A stretch of 64,000 bases of DNA from Luethyella okanaganae (GTDB lineage Bacteria > Actinomycetota > Actinomycetes > Actinomycetales > Microbacteriaceae): the NCBI RefSeq assembly GCF_042660285.1, contig NZ_JBHSTP010000003.1, positions 186,001-250,000 of the forward strand, given 5' to 3'. The notes beneath the pieces were generated by a model. That model had not been told where the DNA came from. It worked only from the letters and a program-made list of their open reading frames with translations, and searched no databases. Positions 8,189-16,476 of the stretch are shown here, piece by piece. Made by a program: the position numbers and the translations under genes. Within the stretch, counting starts at the first letter, position 1; each line of letters opens with the position of its first letter.

Positions 8189-8823
8189 CCCCGACCGCCG
8201 AGGAGCGCAATCGCGAGCGCGGCGCCCGGCTGTTGATCGTCGGACCGCCGGGTGCGGGAAAGGGCACGCAGGCGCTGCGTATCGCATCGACCTTCGGCAT
8301 CCCCGATGTGTCCACCGGTGACATCTTCCGCCATCACATCAAGAACCAGACACCGCTCGGCGTGCAGGTCAAAGCGATCGTCGACGCCGGCGACTACGTT
8401 CCCGACGCCCTCACGAACGCGATCGTCACGGAGCGCCTGACCGAGGAGGACGCCCGTAACGGCTTTCTGCTCGACGGCTACCCGCGCACGGTCGACCAGG
8501 TCGCGTACCTCGACCAGTTGCTCGAAGAGAAAGGGCAGCCGCTCGAGGCCGTCGTCCGCCTCGTCGCCGACCAGGATGAGATCGTGGCCCGCCTCAGCAA
8601 GCGTGCCCTCGAGCAAGGCCGAGTGGACGACTCGGAAGAGGCGATCCGCCACCGCCAGGAGGTGTACGCCCGTGAGACGGCACCGCTGGTCGACGTCTAC
8701 CGCGACCGCGGCCTGCTTATCGACATCGACGGGCTGGGATCGGTCGACGATGTCGGTGAACGCGTGGCTTCGGCGCTCGCGGCACACGGCATCGGCGAGT
8801 TCGACGTCGTCGCCGCCTCCTGA
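8185..8823 (+). CDS. adk: Adenylate kinase
   Basis: 212 aa. Interconverts ATP, ADP and AMP. The P-loop GPPGAGKGT is at residues 20-28, after a short N-terminal extension; the LLDGYPRT motif follows. The segment after KRALEQGRVDDSEEAIRHR lacks a long zinc-type LID, so this is a short-form enzyme. The ATG overlaps the secY stop, the normal secY-adk-map order. Confidence 0.97.
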   Translation: MTPTAEERNRERGARLLIVGPPGAGKGTQALRIASTFGIPDVSTGDIFRHHIKNQTPLGVQVKAIVDAGDYVPDALTNAIVTERLTEEDARNGFLLDGYPRTVDQVAYLDQLLEEKGQPLEAVVRLVADQDEIVARLSKRALEQGRVDDSEEAIRHRQEVYARETAPLVDVYRDRGLLIDIDGLGSVDDVGERVASALAAHGIGEFDVVAAS

Positions 8824-8834
8824 ACGCACCCGTC

Positions 8835-9668
8835 ATGGGTCTTCGACGTTCTTCGATCTACAAGTCGCCGGACGAGCTGCGGCGGATGATCGTCCCCGGT
8901 CTGACGACGGCGGTTGCTCTGGCGGCGGTGCGTGAGGCGATCCGTCCCGGCGTGACTCCGCTCGAGCTCGACGCGATCGCCGAGGCGATGATCGTCGAGC
9001 GCGGTGGCCGCTCGAACTTCAAGCTGGTCCCCGGCTACCGGCACACGCTGTGCATCTCGGTGAACGCGGATGTCGTGCACGGCATTCCCGGTAGCCGCGC
9101 GATCGAGCCGGGCGACATCGTCTCGGTCGACGGTGGCGCCGACGTGGGCGGCTGGAACGGCGACTCGGCGTTCACGGTCGTGGTCCCGGATGCTGCGCGT
9201 CCCGAACTCGTCGAGGCGCGGCGGCGGCTCTCCGATGTCACCGAGCAGTCGCTGTGGCGCGGCATCGCCCGCCTGGCACGCGCTCGCCACCTCAACGAGG
9301 TCGGCGATTCCGTGCAGGGTTTCATCGAGTCGCAAGGCGACTACGGCATCCTGACCGAATATGTCGGGCACGGCATCGGCCGGGACATGCATGAGGAGCC
9401 GCCGGTCTTCAACTACCGTGTGCGTCAGAAGGGTCCGGAGGTCAAGGCCGGACTCGTGGTCGCGATCGAACCCATGGTCGTCTCGGGTGACGTCGACACC
9501 TTCGTCCGGGACGACGACTGGACCGTCACGACCGTCGACGGCGGTGACGCGGCGCACTGGGAGCACAGTGTCGCGGTGCATCGGGGCGGCATCTGGGTGC
9601 TCACGGCGGAGGACGGCGGCACGGCCGCTCTCGAACCCCTCGGTGTCTCTCCCGTTCCTATACCGTAG
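8835..9668 (+). CDS. map: Methionine aminopeptidase, type I
   Basis: 277 aa. Removes initiator Met from nascent proteins. The five metal ligands are all visible: D99, D110, H179, E212 and E243 (motifs VDGGADVGGWNGD, GHGIGRDMHE, IEPM and WEHSV). It starts 11 nt after adk. A weak hairpin (9720-9739) lies downstream. Confidence 0.97.
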   Translation: MGLRRSSIYKSPDELRRMIVPGLTTAVALAAVREAIRPGVTPLELDAIAEAMIVERGGRSNFKLVPGYRHTLCISVNADVVHGIPGSRAIEPGDIVSVDGGADVGGWNGDSAFTVVVPDAARPELVEARRRLSDVTEQSLWRGIARLARARHLNEVGDSVQGFIESQGDYGILTEYVGHGIGRDMHEEPPVFNYRVRQKGPEVKAGLVVAIEPMVVSGDVDTFVRDDDWTVTTVDGGDAAHWEHSVAVHRGGIWVLTAEDGGTAALEPLGVSPVPIP

Positions 9669-9867
9669 CCGGGTGCGACGGCGTCGGCAGACGCGGCCTG
9701 GCGGCAACTGTTCCTCCAAGCCTCCGTCTAGGCGGAGGCCTGACCGCGGTCGGCCACGTCTCGTCGCAACTGGCGCGCCCCTCCGGAAGACACGCACGGG
9801 GTGGCGCTCAGCTTCGGTAGCGACTGGACGCCAGGGTGCCTTGGCCGCGCGAATGATACATCGGGAC

Positions 9868-9897
9868 TTGGCAAAACACACGCATATCCCATAGGAT
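9868..9897 (+). promoter_or_regulatory. Promoter of infA-rpmJ
   Basis: TTGGCA (9868-9873), an 18-bp spacer and TAGGAT (9892-9897) make a strong housekeeping-type promoter in the 348-nt gap between map and infA. The predicted start is near 9904, giving a leader of about 113 nt. Within that leader GCGCAC/GTGCGC arms (9914-9919, 9926-9931) form a small hairpin with a GTTTTT loop. The rest of the gap shows no gene. Confidence 0.7.
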
Positions 9898-10016
9898 TGA
9901 TCCTTGGTGTTTTGCGCACGTTTTTGTGCGCCTGGCGGCGATGGAAATCGTCGAGAAGCAGAACTCCGCAATCCGACGCAAGACCAGCATCCACAACTTT
10001 TAGCGACGAAGAGGCT

Positions 10017-10238
10017 ATGGCCAAAAAAGACGGTGTCATCGAAATCGAGGGCTCGGTTGTCGAAGCTCTGCCCAACGCAATGTTTCGCGTAGAGCTCACG
10101 AACGGGCACAAGGTTCTTGCCCACATCTCGGGCAAGATGCGCCAGCACTACATCCGCATCCTCCCCGAGGACCGCGTGATCGTGGAACTGAGCCCCTACG
10201 ACCTGACCCGTGGCCGGATCGTCTACCGCTACAAGTAA
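10017..10238 (+). CDS. infA: Translation initiation factor IF-1
   Basis: 73 aa, an OB-fold protein that blocks the 30S A site during initiation. The MAKKDGVIEIEGSVVEALPN start and the HISGKMRQHYIRILPEDRV core are textbook IF-1. Longer in-frame upstream reading from 9801 is non-homologous; the ATG at 10017 matches the family length exactly. Own promoter at 9868-9897. Confidence 0.98.
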   Translation: MAKKDGVIEIEGSVVEALPNAMFRVELTNGHKVLAHISGKMRQHYIRILPEDRVIVELSPYDLTRGRIVYRYK

Positions 10239-10305
10239 GCCGATGCTGTAAGTAACGGCCCGTGGCATCCCACGGGTACGAGGACAGCGAACACAAGGAA
10301 CCACA

Positions 10306-10419
10306 ATGAAGGTCAACCCCAGCGTCAAGAAGATCTGCGACAAGTGCAAGGTCATCCGTCGCAACGGACGCGTCATGGTCATCTGCGAGAACCCGCGTCA
10401 CAAGCAGCGCCAGGGCTAG
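10306..10419 (+). CDS. rpmJ: 50S ribosomal protein L36
   Basis: 37 aa. Zinc-binding form with C11, C14, C27 and H32 in MKVNPSVKKICDKCK and CENPRHKQRQG. It starts 67 nt after infA; a short hairpin (10259-10276) lies in that gap. The standard infA-rpmJ-rpsM-rpsK order is kept. Confidence 0.97.
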   Translation: MKVNPSVKKICDKCKVIRRNGRVMVICENPRHKQRQG

Positions 10420-10578
10420 AATCCGCCGCGCGGTTCTCGCGGCAGAACAACTGAACAACGCAATCGCAACTCCAGGAACCCGCACCGTCTCGCGAGAGGC
10501 GACCGGGGGACACCTTCGGTTGGAGGCCGAGGCACCGGAGTTGCACCACACCTCCATTCACTCACAGGAGAAGCCACA

Positions 10579-10953
10579 ATGGCACGTCTAGCAGGCGTTG
10601 ACATACCGCGCGAGAAGCGCGTGGAAGTTGCACTGACTTACATCTACGGTGTTGGCCGCACTCGCGCGCTCAAAACCCTCGCCGACACAGAGATCGACGG
10701 GAACATCCGCGTCAAGGACCTCAGCGACGAGCAGCTCGTCGCGCTCCGCGACTACATCGAAGGCACCTACAAGGTTGAGGGCGACCTTCGTCGCGAGGTC
10801 GCCGCTGACATCCGTCGTAAGGTCGAGATCGGCTCCTACGAGGGCATCCGCCACCGCCGCGGTCTGCCCGTGCGCGGTCAGCGCACCAAGACCAACGCTC
10901 GTACCCGCAAGGGCCCGAAGCGCACCGTGGCCGGCAAGAAGAAGGCCCGCTAG
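10579..10953 (+). CDS. rpsM: 30S ribosomal protein S13
   Basis: 124 aa. Start MARLAGVDIPREKRVEVALT, the helix-two-turn-helix region (YIYGVGRTRA) and a basic C-terminal tail ending TVAGKKKAR. It contacts P-site tRNA and forms bridges to L5. A 159-nt spacer after rpmJ contains a GC-rich hairpin (10425-10443) but no gene; a GAG site precedes the ATG. Confidence 0.98.
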   Translation: MARLAGVDIPREKRVEVALTYIYGVGRTRALKTLADTEIDGNIRVKDLSDEQLVALRDYIEGTYKVEGDLRREVAADIRRKVEIGSYEGIRHRRGLPVRGQRTKTNARTRKGPKRTVAGKKKAR

Positions 10954-10998
10954 GCCCCCGGGCCAGCCCGCCTCGCCTTTTAGGATTCAGGAGAAATC

Positions 10999-11397
10999 AT
11001 GGCAGCACCCAAGTCGGCCGTTCGCAAGCCGCGCAAGAAGGAAAAGAAGAACATCGCCGTGGGCCAGGCCCACATCAAGAGCACCTTCAACAACACCATC
11101 GTCTCGATCACCGACACCACCGGTGCGGTCATCAGCTGGGCCTCGTCCGGCGGCGTCGGCTTCAAGGGTTCACGCAAGTCGACCCCGTTCGCCGCGCAGC
11201 TCGCCGCGGAGTCGGCGGCGCGCCAGGCTCAGGAGCACGGCATGAAGAAGGTCGACGTCTTCGTCAAGGGACCGGGTTCCGGCCGTGAGACCGCGATCCG
11301 TTCGCTGCAGGCGGCCGGCCTCGAGGTCGGCTCGATCAACGACGTCACCCCGCAGGCGCACAACGGATGCCGCCCGCCGAAGCGCCGCCGCGTCTGA
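10999..11397 (+). CDS. rpsK: 30S ribosomal protein S11
   Basis: 132 aa. It shows the AHIKSTFNNTIVSITD segment, the GFKGSRKSTPFAAQ loop and the C-terminal TPQAHNGCRPPKRRRV. It lines the 30S platform and mRNA exit. In many bacteria rpsD follows; here rpoA comes next after 161 nt. Confidence 0.98.
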   Translation: MAAPKSAVRKPRKKEKKNIAVGQAHIKSTFNNTIVSITDTTGAVISWASSGGVGFKGSRKSTPFAAQLAAESAARQAQEHGMKKVDVFVKGPGSGRETAIRSLQAAGLEVGSINDVTPQAHNGCRPPKRRRV

Positions 11398-11408
11398 CCC
11401 CCTTCTGC

Positions 11409-11461
11409 TGGTCGAGTGTTTCGAGACCGCCTGAGCAGGCGTGATCTCGGCTGCTCGGCCA
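11409..11461. repeat. Degenerate intergenic palindrome upstream of rpoA
   Basis: Segments 11409-11428 and 11443-11461 are imperfect inverted copies of the type TGGTCGAG...TCGAGACC, related in sequence to the perfect palindrome before secY. It sits directly after rpsK, where rpsD is found in other actinobacteria. Confidence 0.5.
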
Positions 11462-11518
11462 ACGACACGTTCCTTCTAAAACTCCATACCGCCGGGCCAG
11501 CCACCCGGTTGCCAACGC

Positions 11519-11540
11519 AAGTGTCATATAGCGGACACTT
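11519..11540 (+). promoter_or_regulatory. Leader hairpin upstream of rpoA
   Basis: Perfect 7-bp arms AAGTGTC and GACACTT (11519-11525 and 11534-11540) enclose an 8-nt loop, ending a few bases before the GAAAGGA ribosome binding site of rpoA. It could modulate rpoA translation or be incidental; no known leader family is recognised. Confidence 0.35.
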
Positions 11541-11558
11541 AGCCGAAAGGAATCAACA

Positions 11559-12548
11559 GTGCTTATTGCACAGCGTCCAACGCTCACCGAAGAGAACATC
11601 TCAGAGTTCCGTTCGCGGTTCGTGATCGAGCCCCTCGAGCCCGGTTTCGGTTACACCCTCGGTAACTCACTTCGTCGCACTCTGCTCTCCTCGATTCCAG
11701 GCGCTGCTGTCACCAGCATCCGCATCGACGGCGTGCTGCACGAGTTCAGCACCGTTCCCGGTGTCAAAGAGGATGTCACCGAGATCATCCTGAACATCAA
11801 GGGTCTCGTCGTATCGAGCGAGCACGACGAGCCGATCACCGCCTACCTGCGCAAGCAGGGCGCCGGCCAGGTCACCGCCGCCGACATCTCGGCTCCCGCC
11901 GGTGTCGAGGTGCACAACCCCGAACTCGTCATCGCAACCCTCAACGACAAGGCCAAGTTCGAGCTCGAACTCACGATCGAGCGTGGCCGCGGCTACGTGT
12001 CGGCCACCCAGAACCGCAACGAGTACAGCGAAGCCGGTCAGATCCCGGTCGACTCGATCTACTCGCCGGTGCTCAAGGTGACCTACCGTGTCGAGGCGAC
12101 CCGTGCCGGAGAGCGCACCGACTTCGATCGCCTCGTGGTCGATGTCGAGACGAAGTCGGCGATCAGCCCCCGTGACGCGATCGCATCTGCCGGTCGCACC
12201 CTGACCGAGCTGTTCGGCCTCGCTCGTGAGCTCAACACCGCCGCAGAGGGCATCGAGATCGGTCCTGCGCCGGTCGACGCCGTGCTCTCGAGCGAGCTCT
12301 CGATTCCGATCGAGGACCTTGACCTCTCGGTGCGCTCGTACAACTGCCTCAAGCGCGAGGGCATCAACAACGTCAGTGAACTGGTCGCCCTCTCGGAGAC
12401 GCAGCTCATGAACATCCGCAACTTCGGACAGAAGTCGGTGGATGAGGTCAAAGACAAGCTCGTCGAGCTCGGCCTGTCGCTCAAGGACTCCGTGCCCGGC
12501 TTCGACGGCGCGCACTTCTACAGCGGCTACGACGACGCGAACAACTAG
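11559..12548 (+). CDS. rpoA: DNA-directed RNA polymerase subunit alpha
   Basis: 329 aa from a GTG with GAAAGGA 8 nt upstream. N-terminal dimerisation domain (about 1-230, with EPGFGYTLGNSLRRTLLSSIPGAAV) and C-terminal domain (about 245-315, with RSYNCLKREGINNVSELVAL and IRNFGQKSVDEV) that binds UP elements and activators. Followed by rplQ after 66 nt, the conserved alpha-operon end. Confidence 0.98.
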   Translation: MLIAQRPTLTEENISEFRSRFVIEPLEPGFGYTLGNSLRRTLLSSIPGAAVTSIRIDGVLHEFSTVPGVKEDVTEIILNIKGLVVSSEHDEPITAYLRKQGAGQVTAADISAPAGVEVHNPELVIATLNDKAKFELELTIERGRGYVSATQNRNEYSEAGQIPVDSIYSPVLKVTYRVEATRAGERTDFDRLVVDVETKSAISPRDAIASAGRTLTELFGLARELNTAAEGIEIGPAPVDAVLSSELSIPIEDLDLSVRSYNCLKREGINNVSELVALSETQLMNIRNFGQKSVDEVKDKLVELGLSLKDSVPGFDGAHFYSGYDDANN

Positions 12549-12614
12549 CGCCTCGAAGAACTCAGGCTCGTTGCAGAGCCTCCCACCACATTCTGATACT
12601 GGAGACACATAAAA

Positions 12615-13199
12615 ATGCCTAAGCCAACCAAGGGCCCTCGCCTCGGAGGCGGTCCGGCACACGAGCGTCTGCTGCTCGCCAACCTGGCTGCCGCCTTGTT
12701 CACACACAAGTCGATCAAGACGACGGAGACCAAGGCCAAGCGCCTGCGTCCCATCGCCGAGCGGCTCATCACCTTCGCGAAGCGCGGAGACCTCCACGCT
12801 CGCCGTCGTGTGCTCGCCGTCATCGGTGACAAGTCCGTCGTGCACGAGCTGTTCACCGAGATCGCGCCGCTCGTCGCCGAGCGTGAGGGCGGCTACACCC
12901 GCATCACTAAGCTTGGCTTCCGCAAGGGAGACAACGCATCGATGGTGCAGATCGAGCTCGTGCTCGAGCCGGTGACCCCGAAGGCGAAGCCGGCGAAGGC
13001 TGCCGCCAAGGCCGAGAAGCCGGTTGCCGCCGAGGAGGCTGGCGCTGAAGAAACCAGCACTGAGAGCTCCGAGGACGCCAGTGCCGAGGAGATCGCCGTC
13101 GATGAGACTGCAGCCGCTGATGCAGCCGCGCCCGAGGTCGATGGAGAGACCGCTGAGTCCTCTGTCGAGAAGGCAGCAGCCGAGGTCGACGAGAAGTAA
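12615..13199 (+). CDS. rplQ: 50S ribosomal protein L17 with acidic C-terminal tail
   Basis: 194 aa. Residues 1-120 are standard L17 (PTKGPRLGGGPAHERLLLAN, then TTETKAKRLRPIAERLIT). Residues 121-194 are an added Ala/Glu/Ser-rich, net acidic tail after a short Lys/Pro/Ala linker. E. coli L17 is 127 aa. Last gene of the alpha operon; a stem-loop follows. Confidence 0.97.
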   Translation: MPKPTKGPRLGGGPAHERLLLANLAAALFTHKSIKTTETKAKRLRPIAERLITFAKRGDLHARRRVLAVIGDKSVVHELFTEIAPLVAEREGGYTRITKLGFRKGDNASMVQIELVLEPVTPKAKPAKAAAKAEKPVAAEEAGAEETSTESSEDASAEEIAVDETAAADAAAPEVDGETAESSVEKAAAEVDEK

Positions 13200-13218
13200 C
13201 GAGCCTCCGCTCCCTGCG

Positions 13219-13250
13219 AGCCCCGGGCGTCCACGGATGTCCGGGGCTTT
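13219..13250 (+). terminator. Terminator after rplQ
   Basis: 8-bp GC-rich stem (AGCCCCGG at 13219-13226 with CCGGGGCT at 13241-13248), a 14-nt loop, then TT. It lies 20 nt after the rplQ stop and marks the probable end of the ribosomal block. Confidence 0.65.
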
Positions 13251-13313
13251 CCGCATCCGGCAAAGTCTGGGGCGGATTCGCGCGTGCCGTGTCCGGCCTT
13301 CTAGGGTATAGGC

Positions 13314-14354
13314 ATGGTTGAGCACCTCACCCCACTGCGCCGTCGGGTCGACGGGCCGGTCGAAACGCCGGAGCTCCGGCACCCGGATATCGCGCAATGG
13401 CGGCCGGCGACGGAGGCCGACATCGACGACATCGTCGAGCTGGAGCAGGCGATGGGCCGAGTCGACCACCCCAACTTCCTCGCGACGCGAGAGGAGGTCG
13501 CCGAGCCCTTCGGACTCTCACACTTCGACGCCGAGAAGGATTCCCTCGTGGCACGCGGCTACGATGGCGGGCTGCTCGCGAGCGGCATCGTCGTCGTTCC
13601 GCCCGGGCAGGAGACGCTCGTGCGTGCATTCCTCGGCGGCGGTGTGCGCCCGGAAGCCCGTGGCCGCGGCATCGGACGGCAACTCCTGGACTGGCAGCTC
13701 GCGCGAGCGCGTCAGCATTTCGCGGCATCCGATAAGCCATTGCCGGGCTGGATCATGGTCTACACGGATGAGCGCGCCCCGCAGAACATGCGACTCTACG
13801 AGGATGCAGGGCTGAGCCTCTCGCGCTACTTCCTCTCACTCGAACGCGTGCTCGCCGAGCCCATTCGCGCCTTCGAGCCTCCACAGGGTGTGCGCGTCGT
13901 GCCGTACTCAGACGAACTCAGCGAGATGGTGCGGCTCGCCCGCAACGAGGCGTTCCAGGATCACTGGGGCAGCCAATCCACCGACGCGGAGAGTTGGGCG
14001 TCGTTCGTCGATGCCGAGGTCTTTCGCCCCGATCTCTCTTTCGTCGTCGTCGCAGACCGGCCGGACACCGACCGGGTGGTGGGCTTCTTGCTCTCGACGG
14101 TGAACGAGGCCGACTGGGTCGAACAGGGCTTCACCGGAAGCCATGTCGCGCTCGTCGGCGTCGTGCGGGAGTGGCGCGGAAAACACATCGCGCAGACACT
14201 GCTCGCCGCTCAGCTCGAGGCGGGTCGCGCGGCGGGGTACGAGCGGGTGACCCTCGACGTCGACTCCGACAGCCCGACGGGTGCGCTCGGCCTATACACC
14301 GGTATGGGCTACCGTCCGGTGTATCGCGAGTTGAGCTTCGTGCGGGAGTATTGA
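13314..14354 (+). CDS. Double GNAT-domain N-acetyltransferase
   Basis: 346 aa with two GNAT folds in one chain. Acetyl-CoA binding motif A is visible at about residues 111-125 (VRPEARGRGIGRQLL) and again at 283-297 (VVREWRGKHIAQTLL). The layout resembles mycothiol synthase MshD and other tandem GNATs, but the substrate cannot be read from sequence. TAGGGT (13302-13307) ends 6 nt before the ATG, so the mRNA is probably leaderless. Monocistronic, with converging acyltransferase downstream. Confidence 0.85.
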   Translation: MVEHLTPLRRRVDGPVETPELRHPDIAQWRPATEADIDDIVELEQAMGRVDHPNFLATREEVAEPFGLSHFDAEKDSLVARGYDGGLLASGIVVVPPGQETLVRAFLGGGVRPEARGRGIGRQLLDWQLARARQHFAASDKPLPGWIMVYTDERAPQNMRLYEDAGLSLSRYFLSLERVLAEPIRAFEPPQGVRVVPYSDELSEMVRLARNEAFQDHWGSQSTDAESWASFVDAEVFRPDLSFVVVADRPDTDRVVGFLLSTVNEADWVEQGFTGSHVALVGVVREWRGKHIAQTLLAAQLEAGRAAGYERVTLDVDSDSPTGALGLYTGMGYRPVYRELSFVREY

Positions 14355-14507
14355 GCCAGCAGATGCTCTTTGCCAGAGTGTCTGCTCCTCATGCGGGCCG
14401 CCGCCGTCGGCGCTCCAATAGCGCTCGTTAGCACAAGGAGCGCAGGATCGGATGGCGCGGACCGTGTGGCGTGGGACGGAGCGGTGCGGGCTTGATCGGG
14501 GGCCGTT

Positions 14508-16403
14508 TCATCGGTAGCCGCCGGGGCCCGGCAGCGGCGGCGGTTCGACCAGACGCCGCAGCGCCGCCATGATGCTGTCCGCATAGATCTGCGCGCCGGT
14601 CGGTCCTGGGTGTATGTTGTCGTCCGCGAGTACGTCGGTGTGCGTCGCGATCGCGTCGTGCCAGTTCGCCAGTTCGACGTTGCGATTGCGCGCAGAGCAG
14701 TCTGCGAGCATCTCGTTGACCCCCACGGTCCAGTCCCGGTCGGCGAAGGCGTTCACGAGCACGATGGAACGATCGGGACCGACGATATCGAGCACCCGGT
14801 CGAGGGAGTCCTGCTCGATCGGACCGTTCGTTCCAAGGCCGAGAACGACGACGGTGCGCAGAGCTCCGGCCTGGTCGAGGGCGGAAAGTATGTCCGGTGC
14901 GGCATACAAGCCTCGCGAGACACTCGCGTCGATGGCGATGCCCGGGAAGGCGGCCTGCAGCTCTGGCGCGGATGCGAGCATAACCGAGTCGCCGACGGCC
15001 GTGATCTGATCGCCGCCGGGAATCCGGGCAAGGGTGGGCGTCGGCGTGGATGGCGGAGGAGCGGACGGCGGAGAGGCATCCAGAGCCTCCTGCCCCTGCT
15101 GGATCCTGGTCTGTGCGGTGGTCGTCTCAGGTGCGGAGACGATCGCTGCGCCGGTCCCGACGCAGAGCAGGACTCCCAACACTGCGGCCGCCGCGACGAA
15201 CTGGCGGCGGGTGCGGGAACGACGGGCGATGCGCCCCGCAGCTGGCAGGAGTCCGCGCAGACCATGACGGCGTATGGGCTGTTCCAGCAAGCGATAGGAG
15301 AGCAGTGCGGCGACAACGCTGATGATGAGGGCGACGAGGCCGGTGCCGACGACCGCCCCGGGATCCGACATCCGCGCCGGCCAGACTGCACGTACGAGCA
15401 CGATGACGGGCCAGTGCCAGAGATAGATCCCGTAGGAACGCTCGCCGATGAAACGGAGCGGTGCGGTATCGAGAAAGCGTCCCAGGCGCCTGCCCCGGAT
15501 CGCAGCCAAGATCACGGCTGCCGTGAGCAGGCTCGCGATGAAGAGGCCGCCACGATAGCTCGCGGAGTCGGTCTCGGGAAGGAACCAGAAGAACAGGACG
15601 ATGCCCAGCAAAGCCACGATCCCGACCCAGGGAAGTACTCGATCCTCGAAGCGGGAGAAGGCCGCGGCGACGATCGGTCGTGCGAGAGGCCGCGCCGTGG
15701 TGAGCAGAGCGAGGGTTGCGCCGATCGTGAGGCCAAAGCCATGCGTGTCGGAGCCGTAGTAGACGCGTGTCGGGTCGCCGCCGGGCTCGTAGAGCGCGGC
15801 CATCCAGATGCCGGACGCCATCGCCAGGCCGGCGACGAGCGCGATGCGGAGTCGTGCGTTCCGAAGCAGCAGCAGGCCAAGCAGAGCGATCGGCCAGACG
15901 AGGTAGAACTGTTCCTCGACCGCGAGGGACCAGAGATTGCGTAGCAGTTCCGGCGCACTCGCGCTGAAGTAGTTCGCGTCGCTCGCGATCGACAGCCAGT
16001 TGTAGCTGAAGGTCGCCGCGCCGAGCACCTGCCAGCCGAGTCCGACGAGCACGTCTCCTTCGATGACCCACGCGGCCGTGCAACTCGCGACGACCACGAT
16101 GGCGAGCGCCGGGACGAGGCGCCGGACCCGGCGCTGCCAGAACCGCCCGAGTGAGATCCGACCGGTCGCGTCTCGTTCGGCGACGAGCAGGCGGGTGATG
16201 AGGAACCCGCTGATGACGAAGAACACATCGACGCCGACGAAGCCGCCGGGAAGCGCCTGCGGGAAAAGATGGTAGGCAACCACCGCAGCGACAGCCAGTG
16301 CCCGGAGTCCGTCGAGCCCCGAGAACCGTGCAGGGTTCGCCGCTTCGCCCGAGCCAGAGGGCACGGGTCGTATGGAAGAGGAAGCGGAAGCGGGATAGCT
16401 CAT
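14508..16403 (-). CDS. Membrane O-acyltransferase with SGNH domain (OatA-like)
   Basis: 631 aa. Residues about 20-400 are an acyltransferase-3 domain with many membrane spans (start: GLDGLRALAVAAVVAYHLFP, then GGFVGVDVFFVISGFLITRL). After a Pro/Ser/Thr-rich linker the C-terminal 150 residues form an extracytoplasmic SGNH hydrolase-like domain with GDS and a DNIHPG Asp/His motif. Such proteins move acetyl groups across the membrane onto peptidoglycan or surface glycans. Convergent with the GNAT gene and divergent from truA; not an operon member. Confidence 0.9.
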   Translation of the reverse strand: MSYPASASSSIRPVPSGSGEAANPARFSGLDGLRALAVAAVVAYHLFPQALPGGFVGVDVFFVISGFLITRLLVAERDATGRISLGRFWQRRVRRLVPALAIVVVASCTAAWVIEGDVLVGLGWQVLGAATFSYNWLSIASDANYFSASAPELLRNLWSLAVEEQFYLVWPIALLGLLLLRNARLRIALVAGLAMASGIWMAALYEPGGDPTRVYYGSDTHGFGLTIGATLALLTTARPLARPIVAAAFSRFEDRVLPWVGIVALLGIVLFFWFLPETDSASYRGGLFIASLLTAAVILAAIRGRRLGRFLDTAPLRFIGERSYGIYLWHWPVIVLVRAVWPARMSDPGAVVGTGLVALIISVVAALLSYRLLEQPIRRHGLRGLLPAAGRIARRSRTRRQFVAAAAVLGVLLCVGTGAAIVSAPETTTAQTRIQQGQEALDASPPSAPPPSTPTPTLARIPGGDQITAVGDSVMLASAPELQAAFPGIAIDASVSRGLYAAPDILSALDQAGALRTVVVLGLGTNGPIEQDSLDRVLDIVGPDRSIVLVNAFADRDWTVGVNEMLADCSARNRNVELANWHDAIATHTDVLADDNIHPGPTGAQIYADSIMAALRRLVEPPPLPGPGGYR

Positions 16404-16476
16404 TGCGGGAGGTAGGACGGAGTCCGCTCCCTACCATAACCGCGCAAGCCAGCGCGCGCCTTCTAAACTGTCCGAT

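Noticed and set aside
9720..9739. Hairpin after map as a terminator.
   Set aside because: 7-bp stem without T-run; too weak to call, although infA has its own promoter.
11667..13469. A 600-codon minus-strand frame across rpoA and rplQ.
   Set aside because: Antisense shadow of two certain genes; composition is biased and no motif is seen.
14610..15944. A 444-codon plus-strand frame inside the acyltransferase gene.
   Set aside because: Shadow of the minus-strand gene, which has clear AT3 and SGNH motifs.
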